From positions 52,447,169 through 52,511,168 of the forward strand of contig OX485806.1 in assembly GCA_950295325.1 (NCBI GenBank): a stretch of DNA of 64,000 nt, in the 5' to 3' direction. Under the pieces are notes generated by a model that searched no databases, was not told the DNA's origin, and saw nothing but the letters and a program-made list of their open reading frames with translations. The first letter of the stretch is position 1; the number at the start of each line of letters is the position of its first letter. This document shows, in pieces, positions 25,525-36,812 of this stretch. The translations under genes and the position numbers were made by a program. The DNA comes from Polytrichum commune (taxonomy: Eukaryota > Streptophyta > Polytrichopsida > Polytrichales > Polytrichaceae).

Positions 25525-26935
25525 CATTACCCTCTCGGAGCCGAGAGCCTACCCAAACATAAAATCAAAGCATCCACATTAATCTAAAATCTGGTCTTAG
25601 ACACATAAGGCCTTACCCTCTCGGAGCCGAGCCTAACCAAACATAATATCAACTATCCACACTAATACAAAATCTAGTCCCCTTCAACTAAGCCCTTACA
25701 CTATCAGAGCCGAGAGCCTAACAAAACATAAATTCAACCATCTACATTAATTCAAAATCTGGTCCCCCTATAATTAAGACCTTACCCTCTCGGAGCCGAG
25801 AGCCTAACCAAACAAAATATCATCCATCCACACTAATACAGAATCTGGTCCCCCTATACCTAAGACCTTACCCTCTCGGAGCCGAGAGCCTAACCAAACA
25901 TAATATCATCCATCCACACTAATACAAAATCTGGTCCCCCTAGAACTAATACCTTACCCTCTCGGAGCCGATAGCCTAACCAAACATAATATCAACCATC
26001 CACAATAACACAAAATCTGGTCCCTTTCAACTGGGACCTTACACTATCAGAGCCGAGAGCCGAGAGCCTAACCAAACATAATATCAACTATCCACACTAA
26101 TACAAAATCTAGTCCCCTTCAACTAAGCCCTTACACTATCAGAGCCGAGAGCCTAACAAAACATAAATTCAACCATCCACATTAATTCAAAATTTGGTCT
26201 CCCTATACCTAAGACCTTACCTTCTCGGAGCCGAGAGCCTAACCAAACATAATATCATCCATCCACACTAATACAAAATCTGGTCCCCCTAGAACTAAGA
26301 CCTTATCCTCTCGGAGCCGAGAGCCTAACCAAACATAATATCAACCATCCACACTAATACAAAATCTGGTCCCCTTCAACTAAGACCTTACACTATCAGA
26401 GCCGAGAGCCTACTCAAACATAAAATCAAAGCATCCACATTAATCCAAATCTGGTTCTAGACACCTAAGACCTTACCCTCTCGGAGCCAGGAGCCTAACC
26501 AAACATAAATTCAACCATCCCCACTAATACAAAATCTGGTCCCCCTATAATTAAGACCTTACCCTCTTGGAGCCGAGAGCCTAACCAAACATAATATCAA
26601 CCATCCACACTAATACAAAATTTGTTCCCCCTATAACTAAGACCTTACCCTCTCGGAGCCGAGAGCCTACCCAAACATAAATAAACCATCCACATTAATT
26701 CAAAATTTGGTCCCCCTATAACTAAGACCTTACCCTCTCGGAGCCGAGGGCCTAATTAAACACAAATTCAACCATCCTCACTAATACAAAATATGGTTCC
26801 CCTATAACTAAGACCTTACCCTCTCGGAGCCGAGAGCCTAACCAAACATAATATCAACCATCCACACTAATACAAAATTTGTTCCCGCTATAACTAAGAC
26901 CTTACCCTCTCGGAGCCGAGAGCCTACCCAACTAT
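25525..26935. repeat. satellite S3, 5' side of gene copy 2
   Basis: The same 85-bp family starts 50 bp upstream of the ATG of gene copy 2 and runs for ~1.4 kb. Units here are more variable than in the downstream array. One subtype has the altered palindrome TTACACTATCAGAGCCGAGA; these and the canonical CTCTCGG-AG-CCGAGAG units are interleaved. Gene copy 2 is therefore embedded in S3 on both sides. 26936-27237, after the array, shows no gene. Confidence 0.95.
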
Positions 26936-27237
26936 GAGCCCAAAATGAGTGCTCATATTGGTTTTATGTTTACAATTTATTTAGAATTGCATTTGGAGTG
27001 TTATTGAAACAATCAAAAGTATAAAAAGAGTGAGGCTTGGTTTGGTTTATGTTTTAGGCCTTAAGCCCATTTTGTGTGGTTAATTAGAGGTTTAGTTGCA
27101 TAAGGGAGTGTTTGGTTAGGTGTGTAGTATTTGATGAAGCAAGGGGAATGACTTTGGACTTTAATGTTTGAATTAGAACATGCTCTTGTTGGTTTAGAGG
27201 GTGAGAATTTAGTGGATAGGATAAGGTCCTACAAAAA

Positions 27238-27766
27238 TCTGGTACTGTGCATTTAGTGAATGCAATTCCAATACCCCCAAATTTCTGACCATGCTGAGCA
27301 GCTAAACTTGACCAATCCACCCTAACTGACAACACGTGCTCCGCATACATCATACACGCCACCGACTTTGGAATTGTACTCTTGGTCCATCTATCCAAAT
27401 TGGAGATATTTCTAAGTATCGTTAGGAATTTTCATTTTGCCTCCACGTCATCAAGCTGCATATAACTCGCACTGATGGCCTTGCAATGTCGCTCGTGACA
27501 AGGTCTTGGCCACAACCGATCAAAGTGAGGGAAGCCCACGTACTGCATTGCAGTCTTCGCTAACCACGGTTGTGGTACATTCTCCCAACCTGCCCTGGCT
27601 TTTTGGGTGTTGTCATCATAAACATCCCACTCCAACGCAGCGTATGCAAGGGTGCGTCTTCATCATCCCCATTGTCAGTTAGGGTGGATTGGTCAAGTTT
27701 AGCTGCTCAGCATGGTCAGAAATTTGGGGGTATTGGAATTGCATTCACTAAATGCACAGTACCAGA
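27238..27766. repeat. perfect 95-bp inverted repeat
   Basis: 27238-27332 and 27672-27766 are perfect reverse complements over 95 bp, separated by 339 bp. Both derive from the kinase-family segment encoding SVRVDWSSLAAQHGQ and what follows. The plus-oriented arm extends further into family sequence (to about 27787), so it came from a separate copy and not from a simple local inversion. A transcript across it would fold into a long duplex. Confidence 0.9.
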
Positions 27767-29309
27767 TATTGCATACACTGCGGAGTGGTGCGTCTTCATC
27801 TTCCCAGGATGCCATGCCCCAATCACACACACCAATGTAAACCGTGTTATCACGATTTTGTGTTAAATGCAGCATGACATTGTTGGGATTAAGGTCATTG
27901 TGTAACACGTCATGCTTGTGCACTACATCCACAATGCACATTAGAGCCCATGCCAAATAAGCTCGATGCCTTCGATATACAACCAACCGTTTCCGTGCTT
28001 CAAAGTCTGCCCCAGGCATTTGAAGGATTGTGCGCTCATGGGTTTCCGGAACGCTGAAGTCATAGACCCTCATGTTCTTCAAGGAGCCTCCATTCCACCA
28101 CATCGAATAGGATTCGTATGTTTTCATATTGAGGTATTGTAGCTTGATTACCTCAGGATGATCTACTGGACACGCCAATGCTTCAATTGAACGCTCCTTT
28201 CGGTTCTCCAGACTATTCGTGGCCTTCATGGTCTTCCCAGCCCACTCTATCCAGCTAGGGATGAATGATGCTCCATGAATTGTGACTCTCCGCACCACTC
28301 CGAAGGTCCCTTGGAAGATTTCCTTATCCAAGGCTTTGATCTCCGCATTCCTAGGCAATCATATGACACCCTGCCGGCCCTGAGTGGCAATGTTGTCTGC
28401 CATCTGCCTGTCAATAAAAATGGGAAGGTTGCGGGCGGATGTTCCTTTTGCTGCTATTACGCCTCTTTTCCAATTCTCTAGCTTCATGTACAGCTCGGAC
28501 TTCCTGCCACTACTATTTCCCTCGCCAGGATGCAGAGCATCATATGCCATTGTTGGATTGTAGATTGCTTCCCTGGCTTGTTGTTCAATCCAGGTGTCCC
28601 AATCGTTCATGCCCCTAGCTTCTTCAAACTCCGGTCCAGCCGTGGCTTCCGTGAGAATAAGCATCAATTCGTTCCTGACCAACTCTAAACCCTTTGTACC
28701 ATCATTGAGGTATTTTTTTTCCAAATAAACCATGCTGTTATTTCTAAACCACTCCAACAGCACGACCCTACAATGGTTTCGAGCCTCATCGATCCGCGGG
28801 TCACGTTTGCCTCTATTTTTCTTTTTCCTCGATTGTGAACCTGATACCGCGGACCCCTCCTCCGTCCCTTCCGAAACTGCTGGGCGTTTCTGTCCCCGCC
28901 TTTCACCATGCTCCGAACCCTGAGGTACATCACGTGCAGGGCTCTCCGGTCTTGATGTCTACCGTGTCGGAGATCGTGGTGGCATGGACTCACCACGAGT
29001 GGCTGCATTTATATATGTGGAACTGCCTGAGCTTGGTCCCCTTCCTGTTCTCCCTCTATGGCCACTGTTTCCCCGACTCCCACGTGTTCCACGGCTTCCA
29101 CGTGTTTGGTTGCCTCTTGAATGACCAACAACAAAGAACTCTTCGCCAAACCGAAAAGGATCTGGACGTGGGGGACGTGCTGCAGTACTTCCACTTTCGG
29201 CATCGCTTCCCGTACCCTCTCCAGTATGCGCAGATGGAGTGCTTTGGAGCCAAGCACGGTGCACCCTCGTATCCTCGTTTTGGTAAGGAGCAATGTCCTC
29301 CTCCTCCAT
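27238..29309 (-). pseudogene. kinase-like gene, N-terminal half (broken)
   Basis: One reading frame runs from ATG 29309 to ~27790, broken only by TAG at 28961-28959 and TGA at 28361-28359. The first ~115 codons are low-complexity, rich in R, G, S and T. A basic stretch (SRKKKNRGKR) follows. Then comes a protein kinase-like domain with a degenerate glycine loop (QGTFGVVRRV), a candidate lysine (AGKTMKA), a catalytic loop reading LHNDLNPNNVML (HRD changed to HND) and a metal-binding motif reading CDWGMA instead of DFG. The changed catalytic motifs suggest an atypical kinase or pseudokinase. At 27788-27640 the C-lobe is disrupted by an inverted segment; 27640-27238 continues in another frame and matches the plus-strand copy at 36903-37320, which supplies the rest of the architecture. 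Confidence 0.6.
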
Positions 29310-29532
29310 CGTGAAAAAAACCGCTTGAGTGAGTGAATGTAGAAATGAGTGAGTGAATGTAGAAATCAGCAAGTGAATCTGGAAAAAAAATTGCGAGGGT
29401 TCCCCCACAATTTGCCCTGCCCTCCCAAACCCCCTGAGACCTGCGCGGTGCCGCTGCCCTTGGGACGGCAACAAGGTCTCGGGTCCCTTTGTGGTGGGAG
29501 GAGAGGAAAGTGAGGGGAACTAAAGCCCCACG

Positions 29533-29543
29533 GCTTTATATAG
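29533..29543 (-). promoter_or_regulatory. TATA box of kinase-like gene
   Basis: On the minus strand the sequence reads CCTATATAAAG, about 225 bp upstream of the ATG at 29309. A GC-rich minisatellite begins ~70 bp further upstream. The spacing fits a core promoter with a long leader. Confidence 0.55.
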
Positions 29544-29610
29544 GCAAAGGGGTGCACAATCATTATGGGATCCCGGTCGGATTTGACATGGGGCACGAAA
29601 AGGACGTGTG

Positions 29611-30345
29611 GGGAATGTGGGAACGCGGGGGCGGACGGAGGGAACGAGGGGGCGGACTGAGGGAACGAGTGGGCGGACGTAGGGGAACGAGTGGGCGGAC
29701 GTAGGGGAACGCGGGAGGGAACGGAGCGCGGACGGGAGGGAACATGGGGCGGACGGTAGGGAACGTGGGTCGGACGGTAGGGGAACGTGGGGCGGACGGG
29801 AGGGAAACGTGGGGCGGACGGGAAGGAAACGTGGGGCGGACGGGAGGGGAACGCGGGGGGGACGGGAGGGGAACGCGGGGCGGACGGGAGGGGAACACGA
29901 GGCGGACGGTAGGGGAACGAGGGGCCGACGGTAGGGAACGCGGGGCCGACGGTAGGGAACGCGGGGCCGACGGTAGGGAACGCGGGGCCGACGGTAGGGA
30001 ACGCGGGGCCGACGGTAGGGAACGCGGGGCCGACGGTAGGGAACGCGGGGCCGACGGTAGGGAACGCGGGGCCGACGGAGGGGAACGTGTGGCGGACGGG
30101 AGGGGAACGCGGTAGGGAACGAGGGCGGACGGAAGGGAACGGGGAGCGGACGAAAGGGAACGGGGAGCGGACGAAAGGGAACGGGCGGGAACGTGGGGCG
30201 GACGGGAGGGGAGCGCGGTAGGGAACGAGGGCGGACGGAAGGGAACGGGGAGCGGACGAGAGGGAACGGGAGGGAACGTGAATGCACGGAGGGGAACGTG
30301 GGGCGGACGGGTGGGGAACGTGAGGCGGACAGGAGGGAACGGGGT
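29611..30345. repeat. GC-rich promoter-side minisatellite (M1)
   Basis: Tandem units of about 18-21 bp built from GGGAACG, GCGGGG and CGACGG words on the plus strand. Eight near-identical units (GGGCCGACGGTAGGGAACGC) lie at 29930-30080. The strand bias is strong, so the minus strand is C-rich and gives a long proline/arginine-rich open frame that is a repeat artefact. Related arrays occur at 36205 and 43209, each next to a TATA box. Confidence 0.95.
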
Positions 30346-30542
30346 TGAAGGGGGCAGGGGAACAACGTGGAATTGCGGCCATGTATTTTCTGGCAGTAGA
30401 AATATTATTGCATATTTATGTAGAGGACTTCATTACCTATCCATGGATACCAATAACTCATTTTTTGGACTTCATATGAATTTTTTAGAGCCAAAAAACA
30501 GACACTATGTCTAAACTTTTAAAAAAAAGTGTAAATGACCGA

Positions 30543-31036
30543 GTTCACACTATGGCCGTCCAAGTCGAGAGGCCGTGCGATTGAGTGGCCCAACTTTGTT
30601 GAGAGTCCAAAGAAATGAACTGAAAATAGCCAATAAAATATAGTAAGGGTAGCCTTAATTGGGCATAGTGTGAAGCCTCCAAAGGCCAAGCGCAAAGTCC
30701 AAACTCAAAGGAGCATGCCACTTTATTCCTTGCTCAAAATAACCCCTCCAATCTAACGGCCAAGATCTTGTCAATGATTGATTATTTTAATGAAAAAAAA
30801 GTTCGGCCTCTCGACGGAAGTTTGGGTTGAGCATTTTGCTATACCCAAACTTTGCTCGAGAGGCCGAACTCTTGGCGCCATAACTTCCTAAAAGTGTTGC
30901 CACCTAGGCTCTTTTGGAGGCGACGTCCTTTGGACTTCGGCCTCTAGTGTGAAGGCCGAGACGACGGACTTTGGGCATTTCAGCATTTTCATTGGGATAA
31001 ATGTTGAACCTCTCAAAGTTTGGCCATATTGTGAAC
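30543..31036. mobile_element. foldback/MITE-like element
   Basis: The segment starts GTTCACACTATGGCC and ends GGCCATATTGTGAAC, imperfect terminal inverted repeats of ~15 bp. It has no open frame of its own. Inside lies a strong hairpin (30800-30870) with 26-bp arms starting AGTTCGGCCTCTCGA, three mismatches and a short loop. An additional relative of the terminus (GGGCATAGTGTGAAG) is at 30660. This fits a non-autonomous foldback transposon. The target duplication is not clear. Confidence 0.5.
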
Positions 31037-31062
31037 CGGCCGTTAGATTTGCAATACATGTC

Positions 31063-31407
31063 TTATTCTTTTTTTGGCACAAATTGAAAATTCAAATTCA
31101 AAATACAACCAACCCAGCCGAAACAGCGCAGCCTAAGTGGAAATCTATAAATAATGCTCATTTGAGGCCTATCTTTCCAAGTAGGGATTAAGTTGCTACG
31201 GGTCACAATAAGACCTTTGACCCCCCAAATCAAATCAAATTTGTTAAGAATGTCAGGGTAGGCCACGTCCGACCCTTTTTCCAAATCCCTAAGCATATGT
31301 TTCCATTCAATCCTCCCATAATCTGATTTGTAATACATGTCATAAAAGCTAATGCAATTATTGTTTTGAAGTCTACCATCAAACGATATGTAAGATCGTA
31401 TGTTCAC
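31063..31407 (-). CDS. hypothetical exon-like open frame
   Basis: An open frame of ~114 codons whose composition looks protein-like (YGRIEWKHMLRDLEKGSD, NKFDLIWGVKGLIV). I do not recognise the family. It lies directly downstream of the foldback element, without a clear TATA box or splice acceptor. It could be a remnant exon or chance. 31408-32008 beyond it is AT-rich and shows no gene. Confidence 0.2.
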   Translation of the reverse strand: MNIRSYISFDGRLQNNNCISFYDMYYKSDYGRIEWKHMLRDLEKGSDVAYPDILNKFDLIWGVKGLIVTRSNLIPTWKDRPQMSIIYRFPLRLRCFGWVGCILNLNFQFVPKKE

Positions 31408-32013
31408 TTGTGGTTGGTTCTTTTTATGTACCAGTTTAAGCCAATACTAAAATAAAATAAACCTTATTCTATAAAATCTAGTGACACTACCATACAAGTT
31501 AGTATAGATGTTGTATATTTTTTTAATTATTCTATATATTTACATAACTACAACTTATAATTTTGTGAAGAATATGTATACATAATACAACAAAGTTCAA
31601 ATCAATACCTCTTTTGTGCACTCACATATACTCATACGGATTTAGTATAGTGCACCCCCCTTAAATGATCACTAATGTGGGCCACATTAAATTTAAACCC
31701 ACACCAATTCCCTAGTTTAATATCAATGTGGACCAGATTAATTTGCTTTTCTAGAATGTTATAATTTGTGTAAGGTGTTGGTAAGATATCTTTATGAAGC
31801 CTATGGGAACTCGGGGGATGCACTCTACATTATGTTTGAGAATCACGTGCGTTCATGACCCCTTCTAAAAACCCCAATGTATACCATAAGTTATATGTCT
31901 AAGTAGAGATTGTGCCAACTTGAAGTAGTCCTCGTGATTTGCGAACGCTTGACTTTCGCTGTAGGCATCGTAAAAAAAAGCGGGTGGGTTCGTTGGAAAG
32001 CTGGAAACCTAAA

Positions 32014-34177
32014 TGTGGGAACCCACAAACACCAAAAGTTCCGGATTGGCGGGTTTTTGTGCCAAATCCGGATATTTCCGGGTGACCTTAGTATCGTCCA
32101 GGGATTCTGTGAAGTGTAGGAGGTAGAGACTTTCCGGAACTGTTTGTTTCCCCTCTTCTTTTATATTTTCCGGAAATCCTAGTTTCCGGCCTTTTTGAAG
32201 TCCTCCTGTATCCGGAACTTCCTCTTCCGGATTTGACTCCTAAGTCCCAGACGGATTGTTTCCTCCCTAAAATATCTTTGTACTACGTTCTATCCTCCCT
32301 TAATGATGGGTATTTTCCGGTGAAGACGTCCTTCTCTAGAGGGGGGTCCGGATCTTCCCTCACAACCAAGCCGGATTGATCAGGTCCGGATTGGCAGGTC
32401 ACACAGGGAGTCCGGATTACCTCCTAGGACTACAACGACAGGAGGGTGCCGGATTCCACCAAGGGGGGTAAGCTCAACAGAGTGAAAGAGTGATCCGTAC
32501 CACGTTCCGGAATATCTTGTCTCTACGCTACTCGGATATCCGGATCGATGGTGTCTCCTTCCCCCTTCCTCCGGATCTGTATCCCCTCATCCGGAATCCT
32601 AACTTACTCCTGTACTTCTCCGGATCTCATCCGGCTAGTACTACCTTTGGCTCTACTGAATCCGGGCTAACTAGGCGATCCGTACCATTTTCCGGATTGG
32701 TCCGTCTAAAGGCGGTGGGACCTCTTCAGAAGCTCGGATGGCATGAATCCGGATCCCTCCCGGACTTCACCCAATCCTCCCAGCGGCTATCCCACCTAGA
32801 CGTTTCCCGACCAGCCGGGAAAATGAGGTTTCCCTCCCACTACACCCGGAAAGGTTCCGGAAGGTAATGACTAGTGATCTGATCCGGGTCTCCCCTTCCG
32901 GCGGACGGATCCGGTATACAACTGCCTGGGGCTCTACTAAATCTGAGATAACTGGGCGATCCGTACCACTTTCCATATTGTTCCGTCCGAGGGCGGTGAG
33001 ACCTCTCAAAAGATCGGATGGCGTAAATCCGGATCCCTTCCGGATTTTACCCAGTCCTACCAGCGGCTATCCCACCCGGACGTTACCCAAACATCCGGAA
33101 TAGTGAGGTTTCCTTCCCACTACACTAAAAAAGGATCCCTAGGTTTGCAACCGGATCTAATCCGGGTTTCCTCTCCTTTGTCCTATTCGGACTTCCTACT
33201 CCTTCCTTACTTCTAGCGTACAACAACCTCCCAATCCGTCCGTGCACAAAACAAATGAGAATAGGTGAAGATCTAGAGTTTTATTGAGTAGGGAGCAACA
33301 CAATACAACAATGGAGAAGGAACACCTCTCCAACTCCTTATTCAGCCTTAAGTAGAGGCTGTGATCCCTAACTAAGGGTGGCGGCCCAGGCGGCCGCCCT
33401 GGAAAACCCTAACTGCGAGAAATCCGGAACTTCGGACTTTCCGGATTTCTCGGAAGATCCGGAATTCCCGGATCTTGATCCGCTGACACAAAATTTGAAT
33501 TGCATGCTCGCCTAAGTCTGATCTACCTATTCCTGCTGTCCTAAGTCTGATCTACCTATTCCTGCTGTCCTAATTCTGATCTACCTACAGCTGCATGCCT
33601 AAGTCTAATTCAAGTGGTGTGGTGCTTTTTCGCCGCCTTTCCATTTTTGGTTTGACTTGGTAATCCGTTGATGGCGGAAGCTCCTCCTCCGGGGGCAAAA
33701 GAGTCTCCTTGGTTGCTGAAGGCCCTAGCCGCTGAAGGCCCGATTTGCTCCCGAGATCCGGAATGTGACTTAGATCCGGAATTCGACTGGGATCCGGAAA
33801 CTGACTCCAATCCGGAATCATGGGGTTTCGGGGTTCTGGCTGGTTGACTGGGCCCGACACCTGCTCAAATTCATCCTCTTCCCGTGCCTCTGGCATTTTG
33901 ATGCGGGCTCAAACACTCAATCCATCCGGATTTCTCTCATCCGGATTTCCCTCATCCTGACAGTTTCCCAACGGCATTTCTAGGTTAAATTCCGGTCCGG
34001 CCAAAGTATCAGTTTTAACCATTTTATCGTGTAAGGCGGAGTTCAAAAACCCATTATTCCTAATACGGCTAAAACACTCAAATAAACCTGATTACCCCTA
34101 GGTTAGCATGGTAAAATACGGAATTTGGATCCGTATTTCCGTATTTCCGTATTCCGGCGAAAAAGTGGGCTCCCACA
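32014..34177 (-). mobile_element. CCGGA-rich LTR-like element, short form
   Basis: The element is 2164 bp, bounded by TGTGGGA at one end and TCCCACA at the other, with a perfect 5-bp target duplication CTAAA (32009-32013 and 34178-34182). It shares termini and many internal blocks with the 4083-bp element at 58504-62586. TG..CA ends and a 5-bp duplication point to retroviral-type integration, but I find no long direct repeats at the ends, so it is either a very long solo LTR or a terminally reduced element. TCCGGA words are spread throughout. A ~290-bp block is tandemly duplicated (~32665 and ~32955). Strand is given by the ORF on the minus strand. Confidence 0.8.
33585..33896 (-). CDS. shortened version of the element's ORF
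   Basis: The ATG at 33896 opens with MPEAREED, the same start as the long minus-strand ORF of the 4083-bp element (ATG at 61937). After ~10 residues the sequence diverges into a short S/P-rich product of 103 residues with a repeated IPDLSHIPDLG-type motif. It looks like the remnant of the full ORF after internal deletion. Confidence 0.5.
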   Translation of the reverse strand: MPEAREEDEFEQVSGPVNQPEPRNPMIPDWSQFPDPSRIPDLSHIPDLGSKSGLQRLGPSATKETLLPPEEELPPSTDYQVKPKMERRRKSTTPLELDLGMQL

Positions 34178-34267
34178 CTAAACCCTCAAACCATGTATGA
34201 AAACACTTCTACATGAGTGTGAGAACAAAACAATGGCACATATGTGGTAGCAATTTGGAATGACGTA

Positions 34268-34302
34268 GGGTTTAGGGTTTAGGGGTTTAGGATTTAGGGT
34301 TT
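34268..34302 (+). repeat. degenerate interstitial telomere-like block
   Basis: About five TTTAGGG-like units (TAGGGTTTAGGGTTTAGGGG, then ATTTAGGGTTT) lie between the LTR-like element and the 165-bp satellite. TTTAGGG is the common plant telomere repeat, and short internal blocks are frequent in plant genomes. Confidence 0.75.
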
Positions 34303-35035
34303 ATGAACCACAAAGGTTGAAGCACAAATATGTGAATTGTTGAATGAAAGGGCAAGGGGATGCGTGTGGGTTGTGAAACCATACGAACCACTAAGGTTGA
34401 AGCTCAAATATGTGAATTGTTGAATGAAAGGGCAAGGGGATGCGTGTGGGTTGTGAAACCATATGAACCACTAAGGTTGAAGCTCAAATAAGCTTTGCGC
34501 TTCAAACCTTATTACAAATTGTTGAATGAAGATGGCATTCGGATGCCTGATATGTGTTGTGAAACCATATGGACCACAAAGGTTGAAGCACAAATATGTA
34601 CTTTGTTGAATTAAAATGACATTCGAATGCGTGTGGGTTGTGAAATCATACGAACCACTAAGGTTAAAGCACAAATATGTGATTTGTTGAATGAAAATGA
34701 CATTCGGATGCCTGAAATGCGTTGTGAAACCATATGAACCAGAAAGGTTGAAGCACAAATATGTACTTTGTTGAATTAAAATGACATTTGAATGCGTGTG
34801 GGTTGTGAAACCATACGAACCACTAAGGTTGAAGCACAAATATGTAATTTGTTGAATGAAAATGGCATTCGGATGCCTGAAATGCGTTGTGAAACCATAT
34901 GAACCACAAAGGTTGAAGCACAAATATGTACTTTGTTGAATTAAAATGACATTCGAATGCGTGTGGGTTGTGAAACCATACGAACCACTAAGGTTGAAGC
35001 ACAAATATGTAATTTGTTGAATGAAAGGACAACCC
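34303..35035. repeat. 165-bp satellite (two ~82-bp halves)
   Basis: Tandem units containing GAACCACWAAGGTTGAAGCAC and TTGTTGAATGAAAATGGCAT. Two half-units of 81 and 84 bp alternate. Because 165 is divisible by three, one minus-strand frame stays open across the array (34471-35112), giving a 27/28-residue protein repeat (YLCFNLSGSYGFTTH). No ATG start or promoter supports translation. Confidence 0.92.
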
Positions 35036-35289
35036 ATCAAATATAGAAACTTCAAAGAGGTATCAAAGAGGTTTCCAGTGCGGGTGTCGGGGGACTTTTT
35101 CAAAAAGTGCAACTAACTTTTTGACTTCACCAACTTTCTTTTTATTCCTATTGTGTTGTCTTTATCTTACCAACGAGAATTGGATCCTCTACATCTTGGA
35201 TTACATCAAATATTATAAATTTCATAAAGTCCTTTGAGCTCAGTATATAAGTAGAGCATTTAGAGTCATACATATAACGAGGGTAGAAT

Positions 35290-35834
35290 ATCATGGATAG
35301 GATGGGAGAGAAGAAGGTCTAGGATGTGATGAGAAGATAGCAAATTTAGGTGAACCCGATATTCCATTCAATCCATCACCCGAGCGTGAGAGAGATGAGA
35401 GAAGTGGTAGAGATCGATTTCGTGATGACTATGTTATGACCCCCTTCTCACAATCTACACAAGCTTGGAAGTTAAGGGCGGAGGAAGACCAACGACGATA
35501 TGCGGCGAAATTCGAGATCAATGCAGTGGAGAAGGACCTAACAAAAAGCGTGGGTGGAGATCCAAATGATGTGGTTGATTTGAGCGTGGATATTTGGGTG
35601 AAGCCCGGGGATGTGGATGACAATTCAATCGACATTGAAGATGTCAAGGTAGCGGGAGAATCTTCAAGGACTTTGCCTTTTCGTAGGAAGAGGAGAGGAT
35701 TATCGCCTCATCGGCTACCATTGGAGGAACGGATGAAAGACCGAACGATTAGCTATGTTGATTTACTTCGACCGAATCCTCTCCAAAAAATGGACCCTCG
35801 ACGGAAGCCACAAGCATCTACGAGGTTGTCATGA
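35290..35834 (+). pseudogene. small lineage-specific gene, copy 1
   Basis: The product is homologous to the ORF at 57618-58065. Both have an N-terminal LGEPDIPFNPSPE / LGDPHVSFNSSPE block, a middle QAWKLRAEEDQRRYA / QAWRWRMHEEQKRYA block, an acidic stretch, and the C-terminal signature RGLSPHR-x-PL-x2-RM-x-D-x-T-x-SYVDLLR. Here the ATG context (MGEKKV) is followed by a TAG and the frame changes before IANLGEP, so the 5' end is damaged; the remainder is open to 35834. I do not know the function. The highly charged composition with no membrane segment suggests a soluble, perhaps nucleic-acid-associated, protein. Confidence 0.5.
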
Positions 35835-36204
35835 CGGAATGAAGTGGAATATTAAATCGTGCATGGTTTGTTCATGTATGTGATTTATAAAAGGCATTTG
35901 TACCGTCGTCGCAATAATAAAGTTATTACTTGTACAATATGTTGTACCACTTCTATGAAATTTTTTAAAAAAAAATTTCAACCAACCGCGTATTATTGCA
36001 TACTTCTATGCATGTTCATCATTGTCTTACAAATTTTGAAATTTTGAAATTATATATAGAATAGCAAATATGTGTATTTTAGTGTAGTTGTCCTTACGAC
36101 AAATTGTTGTATAGATAAAAAAATCTCCATAGGGGTGACAATTTGTTGGTCATCATACTACATTGGTTAGTTTGTTGCTTGAGGGATCTTTCATTAGTTT
36201 TGTG
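35835..36204. other. AT-rich spacer
   Basis: 3' flank of the small gene, with long A and T runs near 35960. No gene or structured repeat seen. Confidence 0.5.
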
Positions 36205-36369
36205 TAGAACGCGGGAGCGGACGTAGGGAACGAGGGGGCGGACGTAGGGAAAGAGGGGGCGGACGTAAGGGAACGAGGGGGCGGACGTAAGGGAACGAAT
36301 GCGGACGTAGGGAACGAGGGGACGGACGTAAGGGAACGGGTGCGAACTGGGAGGGGAGCGGGGAGCGGA
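36205..36369. repeat. GC-rich promoter-side minisatellite (M2)
   Basis: Roughly nine units of GAACGAGGGGGCGGACGTAGG type on the plus strand, the same words as the array at 29611-30345. It ends nine bases before the TATA box at 36378. Open frames on the C-rich strand are repeat translations. Confidence 0.92.
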
Positions 36370-36375
36370 TGGAGG

Positions 36376-36386
36376 GGTATATAAGT
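36376..36386 (+). promoter_or_regulatory. TATA box next to minisatellite M2
   Basis: GGTATATAAGT on the plus strand immediately follows the minisatellite. The nearest recognised coding block downstream begins at ~36880, and no convincing ATG-linked exon lies between them, so the gene it served may have lost its 5' exons. Confidence 0.5.
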
Positions 36387-36812
36387 GGAGGGGACCACTT
36401 ACATACCCCACTCCATTCCTTGTGGGCGCCCGGACGACCCTCCTTTACTACAGAGTGCGGGGTGCTCGGAGGAGTTAAGGATCTTTTTTTTGGGATCATT
36501 TTATACTTTTTTTACTGACCTGTTTGTGGGTGTGATCCACGTGGACCCGTTCCCTTGTGACGTGGCATATTATTTTTTTGGCATATTCCTTGTAACGCGC
36601 CTAGTCAACTGGCCTCTGCGTGAGCGCTGGTAGCGGGGTGCTCGAAGGGTGTGCTGAATTTTTGTAGTTTAATTTTTAACGACATTTTTGAACTAATTCC
36701 ACAGCAACACTATTTTGAAGTGTATGCTTGGATGTTTTGTAGCACTATTATGAAGTGCAATTAGTAATTTAAAAATTAGAGTTCTAGATTAGAATTAGAA
36801 ACTACAATTTGG

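Noticed and set aside
29366-30382. A 338-codon proline-rich open frame on the minus strand
   Set aside because: It is the translation of the GC-rich minisatellite; other frames are open as well.
34471-35112. 213-codon repeat protein
   Set aside because: There is no ATG at the start, it lies entirely in satellite sequence, and no promoter is visible; listed only as a curiosity.
36094-36499. Proline/serine-rich minus-strand frames
   Set aside because: These are again translations of the minisatellite at 36205-36369.
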